A DNA stretch of 64,000 bases from Azospirillum thermophilum (GTDB lineage Bacteria; Pseudomonadota; Alphaproteobacteria; Azospirillales; Azospirillaceae), in the NCBI RefSeq assembly GCF_003130795.1, contig NZ_CP029353.1:2061501-2125500 (forward strand), written 5' to 3'. Within the stretch, counting starts at the first letter, position 1. Each line of letters begins with the position of its first letter. The notes beneath the pieces were generated by a model, which saw nothing but the letters and a program-made list of their open reading frames with translations, had not been told where the DNA came from and did no database searches. The position numbers and the translations under genes are program-made. Below, piece after piece: positions 8,708 to 17,391 of this stretch.

Positions 8708-9886
8708 CTATGGGGCTTCCGCCGGAACCGGCGTTCCGGCGGGGACCGCCTTCATCGCCTTCAGCATGACCGACGCCCGCCAGAAGCCCAGCGCGGCGCC
8801 GTCGACGAAATGGACATGGCGGTCGGCGGCGAGGTCGCCGACGAGGCAGGTGATCGTCGTCGCCTCCGCCCGCGCGGTGCCGTAGCGGATCACGCCCGCC
8901 GCCGCCGACCGGGCCAGCAGCCCCTCGATCTCCGCCGCCTCCGCCCCGGTGACGTCGAGCACGAGGCGCGGGCCGCCCGCCGCCTTGCGGAAGTCGGAGC
9001 GGGTGGCGAGGTCGCGGCGGTAGCGCTGGGGATCGAAGGTGCCGAGCCTGAGGCGAAGCGCCAGCAGCAGGCAGAGGATCGCCGACTTCGCCAGCGCCGC
9101 GGCCACCCGCCGCACCCCCTCGCCCGGACGGCCGCCCCGCGCCTCCAGCCGCAGCGCCCGCCAGTCCGGCGGCCAGCCCGGCCGCAGCGTCCCGCCGCCG
9201 CCCAGCGGCGCGGCGAAGGCGGTCGGCACGATGCGCTCGATCGCCTGCTGCACGCCGGCCAGCGCCGCGATGCCCGCCGGGCCGGGATCGACCGCATCGA
9301 CGATGACGCACAGCACCGTGCCGCGGCGCGGCGGCACCGGGCTCCAGCGGCAGGACACCTCCTCCAGACCGGGCAGCGGGCCGGCGGCGGGGTCGATCCG
9401 CCAGCGCGCCTCCTCCTTCACCCAGCGGTCGGCCTCCCCCACGCCGCTGCCGAGGAAGAGGCCGAAGGCGTTGCCGTTCCCGAACTCGTGCAGCGCCGCC
9501 ATCACCTCCAGCCCCTGCGCCAGCAGGGCGGCGACCGGGACGAGGCCGACGCGCAGGGGAATGCCGAGTTCCTCCGCCGACCAGTGGGCCAGCGCCGCCA
9601 GCGCCCCGCGCGCCGCGGCGGCCTTGCCGGGCGGCACGGCGGCGATGGCGCCGTCGCCGCCGAACTGGCAGGCGACGGGATGCGGCGGCTGCGCCACCGC
9701 CCGGGACAGCACGGCCACGACGGCGGCGGCGACGAAGTTCACCTCGCGGTCGCGCCCCTCCCCCGCCAGCCGGGTGCTGCCGACGACGTCGGCGACGGCG
9801 AGCGACCAGTCGCCGTCCAGCCGGGCATAGCGGGAGGGATCGGCCGCCTCCGCGGCGAAGTCGTGGATGGCCGGCAGGTATCCCAA
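8708..9886 (-). CDS. DUF3095 family protein, related to class III nucleotide cyclases
   Basis: A 392-residue protein matching the DUF3095 family. The N-terminal half resembles a nucleotidyl cyclase core: SLAVADVVGSTRL holds one metal-binding Asp in the usual place and CQFGGDGAIAAVPP resembles the second catalytic hairpin. Later DRHVHFVDGAALGFWRASVM is a conserved family segment. No membrane helix or signal peptide. The family has no assigned activity that I know of, so a cyclase role is only a possibility raised by the fold. Transcribed alone, convergent with the YccF gene. Confidence 0.75.
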   Translation of the reverse strand: MGYLPAIHDFAAEAADPSRYARLDGDWSLAVADVVGSTRLAGEGRDREVNFVAAAVVAVLSRAVAQPPHPVACQFGGDGAIAAVPPGKAAAARGALAALAHWSAEELGIPLRVGLVPVAALLAQGLEVMAALHEFGNGNAFGLFLGSGVGEADRWVKEEARWRIDPAAGPLPGLEEVSCRWSPVPPRRGTVLCVIVDAVDPGPAGIAALAGVQQAIERIVPTAFAAPLGGGGTLRPGWPPDWRALRLEARGGRPGEGVRRVAAALAKSAILCLLLALRLRLGTFDPQRYRRDLATRSDFRKAAGGPRLVLDVTGAEAAEIEGLLARSAAAGVIRYGTARAEATTITCLVGDLAADRHVHFVDGAALGFWRASVMLKAMKAVPAGTPVPAEAP

Positions 9887-10129
9887 GGCTGGCTCCTTCC
9901 CCTCGGCGGTCGAGGAAAAGAACTAGCCCGAAATCGTTAAGGATCCATGCGGCCGCCGGTAATGCCGCATCTGGCGGCGACCCGGCGCGCCGGATTTCAG
10001 TCACCGGATGTACAGGTGTTTAACGGTTGCTAAACCAGATACTCGAGAAACTGCAATCCTGGCGTCGGTTCTTCGGTCCCTGCTGCGGGGAGGACGGGCC
10101 GGAGCCATGCGGAAAGGATGCGCGCCTTC

Positions 10130-10495
10130 ATGTCATGGCTGTCGATCTTCGGTGGGGGAAACAAGGCCCCCGGCTCCTCCAAGGGCAGCCCGTCTCAGCA
10201 GAAGGACCGGCCGGCCGGCCCGCCGACCGTGGTGATCGACCGGCATGAATATGTGCCGGAGGAATTCGCCCTCGGCTCCTTCCGCATCCGTCCCTATGAC
10301 GGCGACCTGATCGCCAAGCAGGTGTTCGACTTCCGCCTCGTCTTCGAGATCGCCGGGGAGGCGGTGGACGTCTCCTGCCGCGGGCTGGTCGTCAAGATGG
10401 ACGAGCAGGTCGGCCTCGTCGCCCGCTACCAGCAGCCCCAGCCCTACTACGAGCGCCGGCTGATCGACTATCTGAAGGCCTGGAAGGGTCTGTAG
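10130..10495 (+). CDS. PilZ-like domain protein
   Basis: A 121-residue protein from ATG 10130, which has GGAAAGG 12 bases upstream; ATG 10118 is too close to that site. After a polar, glycine/serine-rich N-terminus, residues about 35-120 form a small beta-rich domain (FALGSFRIRPYDGDLIAKQV, VDVSCRGLVVKMDEQVGLVA) resembling PilZ domains. The canonical c-di-GMP motifs RxxxR and D/NxSxxG are not clear, so it may not bind the nucleotide. A conserved end YYERRLIDYLKAW follows. The divergent neighbour is the DUF3095 gene. Confidence 0.6.
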   Translation: MSWLSIFGGGNKAPGSSKGSPSQQKDRPAGPPTVVIDRHEYVPEEFALGSFRIRPYDGDLIAKQVFDFRLVFEIAGEAVDVSCRGLVVKMDEQVGLVARYQQPQPYYERRLIDYLKAWKGL

Positions 10496-10556
10496 CCGCC
10501 GGGGCCGAGGCCGGAGACGGGATGCCGCCCGCCTCCGGCCCGGCCCGGGGGACGCG

Positions 10557-12209
10557 TCAGTTGCTCAGTTCGACGCTGCCGATCGACAGGGCGGGATCGC
10601 CGGCCCCGCCGACCTGCCCGGCCGGCGCGATGGTCACGGTGACCGGGCCGCCCGACCACAGGCCCTTCTGGCGCTGCTGCTGCAGGATCGTCTCCACGTC
10701 ATAGGCGAAGGAGGCCGACTCCACGCCATGCCCGCCGTGGCCGGAATGGCCGGCGTGGCTGGCCCCGCCGCCGCTCTTCAGCTTGAACTGGCTGACCGGA
10801 CCCAGGTAGTAGGGGCCGCCGACCTCGGCCGGGGTGTTGGCCGGCAGGTTCAGGAAGACGTAGAGCGGCGCCGGCGGACGCTTGCGCAGGCGCAGGTTCT
10901 TCAGGTGCAGGGTCTTCGGCTGCGCCTGCGTCGCGGTCAGCGCCTTGGCATCGGCGTTCGGCGGCGTCAGCGTCAGGGTCGCGCCGCCGGAGCCGACCTC
11001 GACGTCCGGCTTGGCCGACAGGGTGGTCTGGCCGGCGGCGGTGCTGGCGGCGGCCAGCGTGACCTTGGCCGCCGCCTCGGCGACCGGCTTGCCCTCCGGG
11101 TTCGGCACGTAGGAGTCGTAGCCGTAGCCCAGCGCGCGGTAGTCGAGAACCTTCTGATAGCCGACCTTCACCAGCCGGCCGGCCCCGTCGACGAAATAGG
11201 CGACCTGGGCGTTCCACTGCGCCTGCGTCGGCTGGGCGTCGGTGCCGGTGCCGGTGGCGAAGTTGATGGTGTCGTAGCCGTAGATGTTCTGCCAGGAGGC
11301 CCAGAGATGGTCGATCTGGCAGTGGTGCAGGTAGAAGATCGGGTCCTGCGCCGCGGTCGGCACGTTGCCCATCAGGCCGCCCACGCCGTCATGCACGTTG
11401 TCGTGCGGCTGCGTCTCGGTCCGGCCGGTATAGCCGTACTGGTACCAGCCCGAGGAGGGCGGGAAATACAGCTTCGCCCCGGTATCGGCCGGATAGTACT
11501 GGGAGGTGACGAGCGTGCCCGTGTAGTCGACCAGCGGATAGCCGAGATAGCCGTTCTCGTTCATCGGCTGGGTCTGGGAGGTGAGGTTCAGCGGGTTGGT
11601 GAAGCCCTTGCCGCGGATCGTCTCGTAGAGCGGGCTCGCCTTGTCCTGGAAGGCCTTGGGAAGCTGCAGCGACTTGGTCGGGCTGGAGCCGTAGGCCCAG
11701 TAGGGCAGCAGGAAGTCCTTCTGGCCGCTGACCCGGCGGATCACCTGCTCGAAGTAGTACATGTACCAGCGGTGCCAGGGCAGGAAATAGGGGCTGCCGT
11801 GCGGGCAGGTGGACCAGCAGGCCAGCGCCGCCTTCTTCCAGGACGCCACCGGCTCCGGCGGGTTGACGCCGTAGATCTGGTCGATCTTCTGCTTGAACTC
11901 CGGCGAGCCGTTCGTATAGCCGTCGGAGTTCGGATCCTTCGGATCCACCGGAAGCGCGTGGATATAGGCCTGGAACGTCCAGCTGTGCGGCTGCGGCGGG
12001 GTGTTGATCTTCGGATCCTTCATGATCCGGACGGCGTTCTCGTAGATGTGCAGCATCGCCTGGCCGGACGCCGTCTCCACGTCCGGGCGGAGAATGGAGG
12101 CCGCCCCCGCCTCGCGGACCGGCAGGCCGACCGCCGCCAGACCGATCGCCGCGGCTCCCGACTTCAGGAGATCGCGGCGCGTGCCCGATAACCCAACCGT
12201 CTTCTTCAT
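10557..12209 (-). CDS. Exported tyrosinase (type 3 copper oxidase)
   Basis: A 550-residue polyphenol oxidase that would hydroxylate or oxidise phenols to quinones. A twin-arginine signal (TRRDLLKSGAAAIGLAAVG, residues 10-28) indicates folded export with cofactor. The CuA ligands are likely His84, His137 (CPHGS) and His146 (LPWHRWYMYY). CuB is at His269 and His273 (HDNVHDG) and the HH pair near 295-296 (DPIFYLHHCQIDHLW). After about residue 390 there is a C-terminal beta domain like that of plant-type polyphenol oxidases, with a His/Gly-rich loop (HAGHSGHGGHG). An inverted repeat covers the ribosome site. Melanin formation or phenolic detoxification is the likely role. Confidence 0.92.
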   Translation of the reverse strand: MKKTVGLSGTRRDLLKSGAAAIGLAAVGLPVREAGAASILRPDVETASGQAMLHIYENAVRIMKDPKINTPPQPHSWTFQAYIHALPVDPKDPNSDGYTNGSPEFKQKIDQIYGVNPPEPVASWKKAALACWSTCPHGSPYFLPWHRWYMYYFEQVIRRVSGQKDFLLPYWAYGSSPTKSLQLPKAFQDKASPLYETIRGKGFTNPLNLTSQTQPMNENGYLGYPLVDYTGTLVTSQYYPADTGAKLYFPPSSGWYQYGYTGRTETQPHDNVHDGVGGLMGNVPTAAQDPIFYLHHCQIDHLWASWQNIYGYDTINFATGTGTDAQPTQAQWNAQVAYFVDGAGRLVKVGYQKVLDYRALGYGYDSYVPNPEGKPVAEAAAKVTLAAASTAAGQTTLSAKPDVEVGSGGATLTLTPPNADAKALTATQAQPKTLHLKNLRLRKRPPAPLYVFLNLPANTPAEVGGPYYLGPVSQFKLKSGGGASHAGHSGHGGHGVESASFAYDVETILQQQRQKGLWSGGPVTVTIAPAGQVGGAGDPALSIGSVELSN

Positions 12210-12219
12210 ATGCTTTTTT

Positions 12220-12243
12220 CCTTATCACGGAAGAATGATAAGG
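12220..12243. promoter_or_regulatory. Inverted repeat over the tyrosinase ribosome site
   Basis: CCTTATCA (12220-12227) is a perfect inverted match to TGATAAGG (12236-12243) with an eight-base spacer. On the minus strand one arm contains the AAGGA that would serve as ribosome site for the tyrosinase start at 12209. It could be an operator or an mRNA hairpin that hides the ribosome site. The flank is unusually A/T-rich for this window. Confidence 0.5.
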
Positions 12244-12356
12244 AAGATTACACCCTCCATAGGCGATAATAATACAGTTAACACAACCATACGAATGCAT
12301 GGCGGTCCGCCCATGCACGCGAATGCAGGCGGGCGGGGGAGACGGACCGGCGGCGC

Positions 12357-13361
12357 TCAGTGGCGGCGCATGCCGCGCCCGGCGTCCCGCCGCGGACCGC
12401 GTCCCAGGCTGCGGTAGGCCGCGGCGGCGGCGACCGCCATGCCGGCCATCAGCACCGGGGAGATCCAGTCGGGCGCCGGGGTGCGGAAGCCGCCGGTGAC
12501 CCCCCGCCCCTCCTCCACCGGGCGGAACAGGTTGCCGTCGCTGGCCGGGGCCGGCGGCTGGCGTTCGAAATGGCGGTGGGCGCCATAGCCCGCCACCATC
12601 TCGACCAGCCGCGGCGCCACCGCGTGGCCGAGGCGGGTCAGCGGGGTCAGCGCCCCGACCATGGCGCGGGCGCGCGGCCGGCGGGCCACCGCCACCATCG
12701 TCTCCGCCACGTCGTCGGGATCGTCGTAGAAGGGGCTTTCCGGCGACAGCTCGTGCCCGGTGTAGTTGGCGCCGTGGCTCATGCCCGGCGTATCGGTGAA
12801 GGAGGGATAGACGCCGCACACATGCAGGTCCGGGCTGTCCACCAGCTCGGCCCGCAGGCTCTCCAGCAGCCCGTCCAGCCCGAACTTGCTGGCGGCATAG
12901 GCCGCGGCGTAGGGCGCCGGCGCCCAGGCCCCGACCGAGACGGTGGCGATGAAGGTCCCCTGCCCCTGGCGGCGGAACAGGGGAAGCACGGCGTGGGCAC
13001 CGTAGAGCGGCCCGAGGAGATTGGTCTCGATCACCCGGCGGTGCGCTTCGATCGGCGTGTCGTCGAAGCGGCCGACCGCGCCGACCCCGGCGTTGGCGAT
13101 CCAGACGTCGATGGCGCCGAACTCCTCCACCGCGCGGTCGGCGAGACGCTTCACCGCCTCGGGATCGGTGACGTCGGTGGGGACGGCGACGGCGACGGCG
13201 CCGAGGCCGCGGCATTCCTCCGCCACCTCCTCCAGCAGTTCCTCCCGGCGGGAGGCGAGCGCCAGCCGGGCGCCCTGCCGTGCGAAGGCCAGCGCGGTGG
13301 CCCGTCCGATCCCGCTCGACGCTCCGGCCACCACGACGGCGGCTCCGTGCAGGTCCCGCAT
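12357..13361 (-). CDS. Short-chain dehydrogenase/reductase (SDR) family oxidoreductase
   Basis: A 334-residue classical SDR. The Rossmann glycine motif GASSGIG is near residue 13, NAG near 90, and the catalytic Ser with Tyr-x3-Lys (YAAAYAASKFG) follow. An Arg after the second strand (SRREEL) suggests NADP(H). The last ~60 residues extend beyond the usual 250-residue core and include a hydrophobic stretch (ISPVLMAGMAVAAAAAY), possibly a membrane anchor. The substrate cannot be read from sequence. It is transcribed toward the tyrosinase gene, with about 150 bases between them. Confidence 0.85.
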   Translation of the reverse strand: MRDLHGAAVVVAGASSGIGRATALAFARQGARLALASRREELLEEVAEECRGLGAVAVAVPTDVTDPEAVKRLADRAVEEFGAIDVWIANAGVGAVGRFDDTPIEAHRRVIETNLLGPLYGAHAVLPLFRRQGQGTFIATVSVGAWAPAPYAAAYAASKFGLDGLLESLRAELVDSPDLHVCGVYPSFTDTPGMSHGANYTGHELSPESPFYDDPDDVAETMVAVARRPRARAMVGALTPLTRLGHAVAPRLVEMVAGYGAHRHFERQPPAPASDGNLFRPVEEGRGVTGGFRTPAPDWISPVLMAGMAVAAAAAYRSLGRGPRRDAGRGMRRH

Positions 13362-13429
13362 TCCTGTTCCCCTCCGGCTGACGCTGTATCGGCAGCCTCA
13401 ACAGGAGGGGGCGGAGGGTGTTGCGGCGG

Positions 13430-14008
13430 CTAGAGCAGCTTGACGACCAGGAAGCCGCCGATCAGCGCCACCGCGAAGGCGCTGGTCACCAGCGTCAGGC
13501 GCTTTTCGATGAAGTTGCGGATCGGCTCGCCGAACCAGTAGAGCAGGGCCGCGACCAGGAAGAAGCGCATCGCGCGCGACAGGATCGACGCCCCGATGAA
13601 GACCCACAGATCCAGCCGCGCCACGCCGGCGGTGATGGTCAGCAGCTTGTACGGGATGGGCGTCATGCCCTTGATGATCAGGATCTCCGCCCCGTACTCG
13701 ACGAAGGTCTGGCGCATCGCCTCGAACTTGTCGGTCAGGTGATAGAACTCGATCACCCAGCGGCCGATGGTCTCGTAGAGGAAATAGCCGATCATGTAGC
13801 CGGCGATGCCGCCGACCACCGAGGCCAGCGTGCAGATCGCCGCCAGCTTCCAGGCCGCCTTGCGGTTGGCCAGGACCATCGGCACCAGCAGCAGGTCCGG
13901 CGGGATCGGGAAGAAGGAGCTTTCGGCGAAGGACACGCCCGCCAGCCAGTGGGTGGCGTTGCGGGACGCGGCCTTCTCCATCGTCCAGTCATACAGGCGC
14001 TTCAGCAT
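13430..14008 (-). CDS. YqaA family membrane protein (VTT/DedA-like)
   Basis: A 192-residue membrane protein of the YqaA/SNARE-associated (VTT) group. It has the family features: an N-terminal FAESSFFPIPPDLLLVPM re-entrant-like segment, a Gly-rich helix (VVGGIAGYMIGYFLYETIG) and KGMTPIPYKLLTITAGV, then a terminal helix. DedA-superfamily members move lipids across membranes, but YqaA proteins have no proven substrate. Full length with no sign of damage. It lies upstream of the SDR on the same strand, 68 bases away. Confidence 0.88.
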   Translation of the reverse strand: MLKRLYDWTMEKAASRNATHWLAGVSFAESSFFPIPPDLLLVPMVLANRKAAWKLAAICTLASVVGGIAGYMIGYFLYETIGRWVIEFYHLTDKFEAMRQTFVEYGAEILIIKGMTPIPYKLLTITAGVARLDLWVFIGASILSRAMRFFLVAALLYWFGEPIRNFIEKRLTLVTSAFAVALIGGFLVVKLL

Positions 14009-14200
14009 GCGCGGGACCGCCTCGCAAAGGGGAACGGCCGGGCCGCCGCCCCGGAAGGGACGGGCCGGCCCGGCTCATGCCGCCCCTTGTATCCAGGGCA
14101 CCGGCCCCGCGCCAGCCCCAATTCGGCCGCCCCCGCACGAGGGTGGAGCGGCCGCGATCGGGTTAGACGCATTCGGATGAGCGGATGGCGGCGGACCGCA

Positions 14201-14785
14201 TCAGGCGGCGGCGAGCTGCTTTTCCGGAACGCTGACGTTGACGGCGGCGGGGACCGGGTCGGCGGCCGGGGCGCCCTTGCGCCGGCCGGCGATCAGGCGG
14301 GCGACGTTGGCGACCGCGGCCATGCCGTCGGCGGCCATGGCGAAGGGCGACATCACCAGCGCGTTGTGCGACACCCAGAAGACGCCCGCCGCCAGCAGCA
14401 GCCAGCGCATGCGCGTGGTGTCCGACTGCCAGCGCGCCGCCGTGGAGAAGCTGATGCCGAGGCTCGACAGGGCGGACGGCAGGCCGGCCCAGGTGCTCCA
14501 GGCGATCAGCGCGATGCCCGGCACCGTCGCGGTGAACAGCGCCTTCTGCAGCAGGCCGCGCCGCTCCGGCAGGGCGCCCAGCGCCTGCGTGACGACCAGC
14601 CCGCAGAGCGCCGCGGCGGTATAGGCGCCGAGCAGCATGAAATGCGCGATGAACAGCACGTTGGCCAGCGCCTGCCCGATCAGCAGCGCACGGCGGTTCT
14701 TCAGCATCGGCCACAGGCAGGAGCCGACGAACGCGGCCGCGCCCAGCGCGTCGGCCGCCGAAAGAGTCATCCAGGAGGGGAGCAT
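14201..14785 (-). CDS. YgjV family inner membrane protein
   Basis: A 194-residue hydrophobic protein with five or six membrane helices. It resembles the YgjV family: DALGAAAFVGSCLWPMLKNR, then LIGQALANVLFIAHFMLLG, and a later VFWVSHNALVMSPFAMA. The C-terminal 30 residues are polar. The family's function is unknown. Single gene on the minus strand, separated by about 190 bases from yqaA. Confidence 0.8.
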   Translation of the reverse strand: MLPSWMTLSAADALGAAAFVGSCLWPMLKNRRALLIGQALANVLFIAHFMLLGAYTAAALCGLVVTQALGALPERRGLLQKALFTATVPGIALIAWSTWAGLPSALSSLGISFSTAARWQSDTTRMRWLLLAAGVFWVSHNALVMSPFAMAADGMAAVANVARLIAGRRKGAPAADPVPAAVNVSVPEKQLAAA

Positions 14786-15020
14786 CGGTCGATATTCCGG
14801 CGTTCCGGCCGTCCGGGGCGGACGTCGGGTACCGAGGTCTCATCTGTCGTTTTGGGGCAACGGTGCTGCCAGTCGGCAACACCGTCCCTGATGTACGCCC
14901 CTGCCCAGGCCTGCGCCAGAGCGCTTCCCGGAAGCCTGTGCTGCACCGCGCGCATGGAAGGAAAAGCGGGGGCGCCGGGCGGGGGCCGGACCTTCCGGTC
15001 GGCCCTCTCCCGGCGGACGG

Positions 15021-15221
15021 CTACGGCTCGCCCCGGCCGAGGGGATCGCAGTCGCCCTCACGCGATCCGCCGGGCAAACCGCGGTCGCGCGTATCCGGCG
15101 CGGAGCCGCCGCCGCCGCTGAATTCGTCGCAGAAGGGCGTGTCCCTGCCGCGCCGGTCGGGAGGCGGCCCGGCGCCGTCCTTGGAACCCTGGTCGCGAGG
15201 CTGCGTCTTGTCCTGGTCCAT
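15021..15221 (-). CDS. Small polar hypothetical protein
   Basis: A 66-residue reading frame beginning MDQDKTQPRDQGSKDGAGPP, rich in Gly, Asp, Pro and Arg and probably disordered. An excellent GGAGG site lies seven bases before ATG 15221, which is the main support. There is no hydrophobic core or recognisable domain. Such small disordered frames are common in GC-rich genomes and some are spurious. Confidence 0.45.
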   Translation of the reverse strand: MDQDKTQPRDQGSKDGAGPPPDRRGRDTPFCDEFSGGGGSAPDTRDRGLPGGSREGDCDPLGRGEP

Positions 15222-15338
15222 CGGGGGTCCTCCGCCGGCCGGTTGGTCGGGCCGGATGGTTGGGGTGGTCCCCTGGCAACATGACCGCCGCCGGACGGTT
15301 CCCCGCCCCGGCCGTCCCCCCGCCGCTCGGCCGTGGCC

Positions 15339-15746
15339 TCAGTCGTGGTCCTGGTCGCCGCCGTTGCTTTCGCCGGCCTCCCCGCCGGATGCGGCGGCGG
15401 CGGGATCGGCCGGGCACAGCATGCTGTCGAGCCAGGCGAGGTGCGGTGCGGCGGCCTTGCGCGCCTCCTCCTCCATCAGGCGGAAGCGGCTGACCACCTC
15501 CTGCCCCAGCGGCGTCAGGCCGGCCCCGCCGCCCTCGCGACCGCCGACGCTGGTGCGCACCACCGGTTCGAGGAAGGCGGTGTTCATCGTCTCCACCAGG
15601 AACCAGGCGCGTCGGAAGGTCATGTCGAGCGACCGCGCGGCACCGGAGATCGACCCGGTCCGGTGGATCGCCTCCAGCAGGGCGACCTTGCCGGGTCCAA
15701 TGGCGCCGGTCGGATGAAGGAACCGCACACGGATATCGGATGTCAT
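15339..15746 (-). CDS. ModE-type winged-helix transcriptional regulator
   Basis: A 135-residue regulator matching the LysR-like winged helix found at the N-terminus of ModE: IGPGKVALLEAIHRTGSISG, then AARSLDMTFRRAWFLVETMN. There is no C-terminal molybdate-binding (MOP) domain; the last ~30 residues are acidic and disordered. In ModE the winged helix binds DNA and the missing domain senses molybdate, so this may be an effector-independent member. No molybdenum genes lie within the window. ATG 15746 starts the conserved region; frames further upstream run into the tRNA gene. Confidence 0.8.
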   Translation of the reverse strand: MTSDIRVRFLHPTGAIGPGKVALLEAIHRTGSISGAARSLDMTFRRAWFLVETMNTAFLEPVVRTSVGGREGGGAGLTPLGQEVVSRFRLMEEEARKAAAPHLAWLDSMLCPADPAAAASGGEAGESNGGDQDHD

Positions 15747-15889
15747 GCTTGCCCCCGGCTCGTCGCTCAGCCCGTCCAGCGACGGGGCGTCAAGGATACA
15801 GGACAAGAGGGACGGTGCGAGAGGGGGGAATTGCCCGGATGTCCCGTCGGACATAGGGGGTTTGCCGGGAGGGGCTCGCCGGAACGAAG

Positions 15890-15974
15890 TGGTGCGGGCG
15901 GTCGGACTCGAACCGACACTCCTTGCGGAACCGGATTTTGAGTCCGGCGCGTCTACCAATTTCACCACGCCCGC
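15890..15974 (-). tRNA. tRNA-Leu (CAA)
   Basis: A class II tRNA with a long variable arm. The acceptor stem GCGGGCG (15968-15974 complement) pairs with 15894-15900 and the CCA end is encoded at 15890-15892. The D-arm reads TGGTGAAATTGGTAGACGCG and the anticodon loop is CTCAAAA, giving anticodon CAA for UUG codons. The T-arm carries GGTTCGAGTCC. All stems pair. Confidence 0.97.
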
Positions 15975-16209
15975 GTCCCGGCTGCCTGCCCGCCGACCTC
16001 GCATCGTCGGATGGCGCGCAGCGCATGACGGAAACCGAACCGGTCCCGTCCGGATGCTCCGTCTAACACCCGCGGCGCCCGTTCGTAAAGCCTTTTGATC
16101 CCGCCCGGCGGAGGCGCCGCGCGCATGAGAACGCGCTGCGGGGGCCGCGCCCCGGAGCCGCGGACAAAGTGTTTTGTCGCGGCGCGCCGTCACGCTAGAG
16201 TCCCCGGCC

Positions 16210-16740
16210 ATGATGACCCGTCTTCCCCTCGACGATCCGCGGCTGCCGGCGATCCTGCTGGCGCTCGCCGGCGCGGGCGTGCTGGCCGCCGCCCTGTTCT
16301 TCCAGTTCGTGCTGGGCTACCAGCCCTGCGAGCTGTGCCTGATCCAGCGCGTGCCCTATGTCGCGGTGATCCTGCTGGGGATCGTCACGCTGCTCTTCCG
16401 CGCGTGGAAGGGGCTGGGCGACGCGCTGCTGGTGGTCAGCGGGCTGGCCCTGCTCGCCGGGGCGGGCATCGCCTTCTACCATGTGGGGGTGGAGCAGCAC
16501 TGGTGGGCCGGCACCGCCGCCTGCGGCAGCAGCTTCTCCGCGCGGCCGATGTCGCTCGACCAGCTCCGCGCCCAGGTGATGGCCGCCCCGGTGGTGCGCT
16601 GCGACGAGGTGGCCTGGTCGTTGTTCGGCATCTCCATGGCGGGCTACAACGTGGTGCTGTCGCTGTGCCTGTCGGCCTTCGCCTTCCTGTCGGCGCGGGC
16701 GGCCTATCGCCGGACGCCGGCGGCGCCCCAATCTCTCTGA
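16210..16740 (+). CDS. dsbB: Disulfide bond formation protein DsbB
   Basis: A 176-residue quinone-linked inner-membrane oxidase that re-oxidises DsbA. Both redox pairs are present: Cys40/Cys43 in the CELC motif after the first helix and Cys105/Cys131 in the second periplasmic loop. Four membrane helices are visible. ATG 16210 is followed directly by a second ATG at 16213; either could start translation. The next gene, coq7, belongs to quinone synthesis and lies 48 bases downstream on the same strand, so the two may be co-transcribed; DsbB uses ubiquinone as its electron acceptor. Confidence 0.93.
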   Translation: MMTRLPLDDPRLPAILLALAGAGVLAAALFFQFVLGYQPCELCLIQRVPYVAVILLGIVTLLFRAWKGLGDALLVVSGLALLAGAGIAFYHVGVEQHWWAGTAACGSSFSARPMSLDQLRAQVMAAPVVRCDEVAWSLFGISMAGYNVVLSLCLSAFAFLSARAAYRRTPAAPQSL

Positions 16741-16788
16741 CGAAATCCCGGTTTCTCCGCAGAGCTTGCCCGAAGGTCCCCGCCCGCC

Positions 16789-17373
16789 ATGAGCACCGCC
16801 GCTTTTCCCACCCCGAAGCCCGCCCCAACGCCCGCAAGCCCGGCGCCCTGCCCGGCGACCCGCGGCCGAAGGAGCGGCTGGCCCGCATCGTCCGCGTCGA
16901 CCATGCCGGGGAGTACGGCGCCAAGCGCATCTACGAGGGCCAGATCGCGGTGATGGGCCGCGGCCGGCACGGCAGGATGCTGCGCCACATGGCCGACCAG
17001 GAGCTGGAGCATCTGCGCTATTTCGAAGGGCAGCTCGCCGCGCGCAAGGTCCGCCCGACGGCGCTGCAGCCCTTCTGGCACGTCGCCGGCTTCCTGCTGG
17101 GCGCCGCCACCGCGGTGATGGGGGCGGGCGGCGATGGCCTGCACGGTCGCCGTCGAGGAGGTGATCGACGGCCATTACGAGGCGCAGCTCGCCCATCTCG
17201 GCCCGGAGGAGGAGTCGCTGAAGGAGCACATCCTGCGCTTCCAGGCGGAGGAGGTGGAGCACCGCGACATCGGGCTCGCCCACGGGGCGGAGCAGGCCGC
17301 CGCCTATCCGGTGCTGAGCGCCGCCATCAAGGCCGGCACCCGCGCCGCCATCTGGCTCGCCGAGCGGGTCTGA
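16789..17373 (+). pseudogene. coq7: coq7-type demethoxyubiquinone hydroxylase, frameshifted twice
   Basis: Encodes the di-iron hydroxylase that adds a ring hydroxyl during ubiquinone synthesis. The core is present in two frames. RIVRVDHAGEYGAKRIYEGQ, DQELEHLRYFEGQL and FLLGAATAVMG read in one; MACTVAVEEVIDGHYEAQL and EEVEHRDIGLAHGAE read in the next. The break is in the G/C run at 17120-17133. A second shift lies between ATG 16789 and about 16862, since that ATG is out of frame with the core and no other start exists in the core frame. The shifts cancel, leaving a 585-base span worth about 194 residues, normal for the family. All metal-binding Glu/His motifs survive, which favours sequencing errors over true decay. 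Confidence 0.8.
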
Positions 17374-17391
17374 CGGGAGCGACCGGCGCTC

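Noticed and set aside
15339..16211. A 290-codon minus-strand frame joining the ModE-like gene with upstream sequence
   Set aside because: It would read through the tRNA-Leu gene; the regulator's conserved part starts at 15746.
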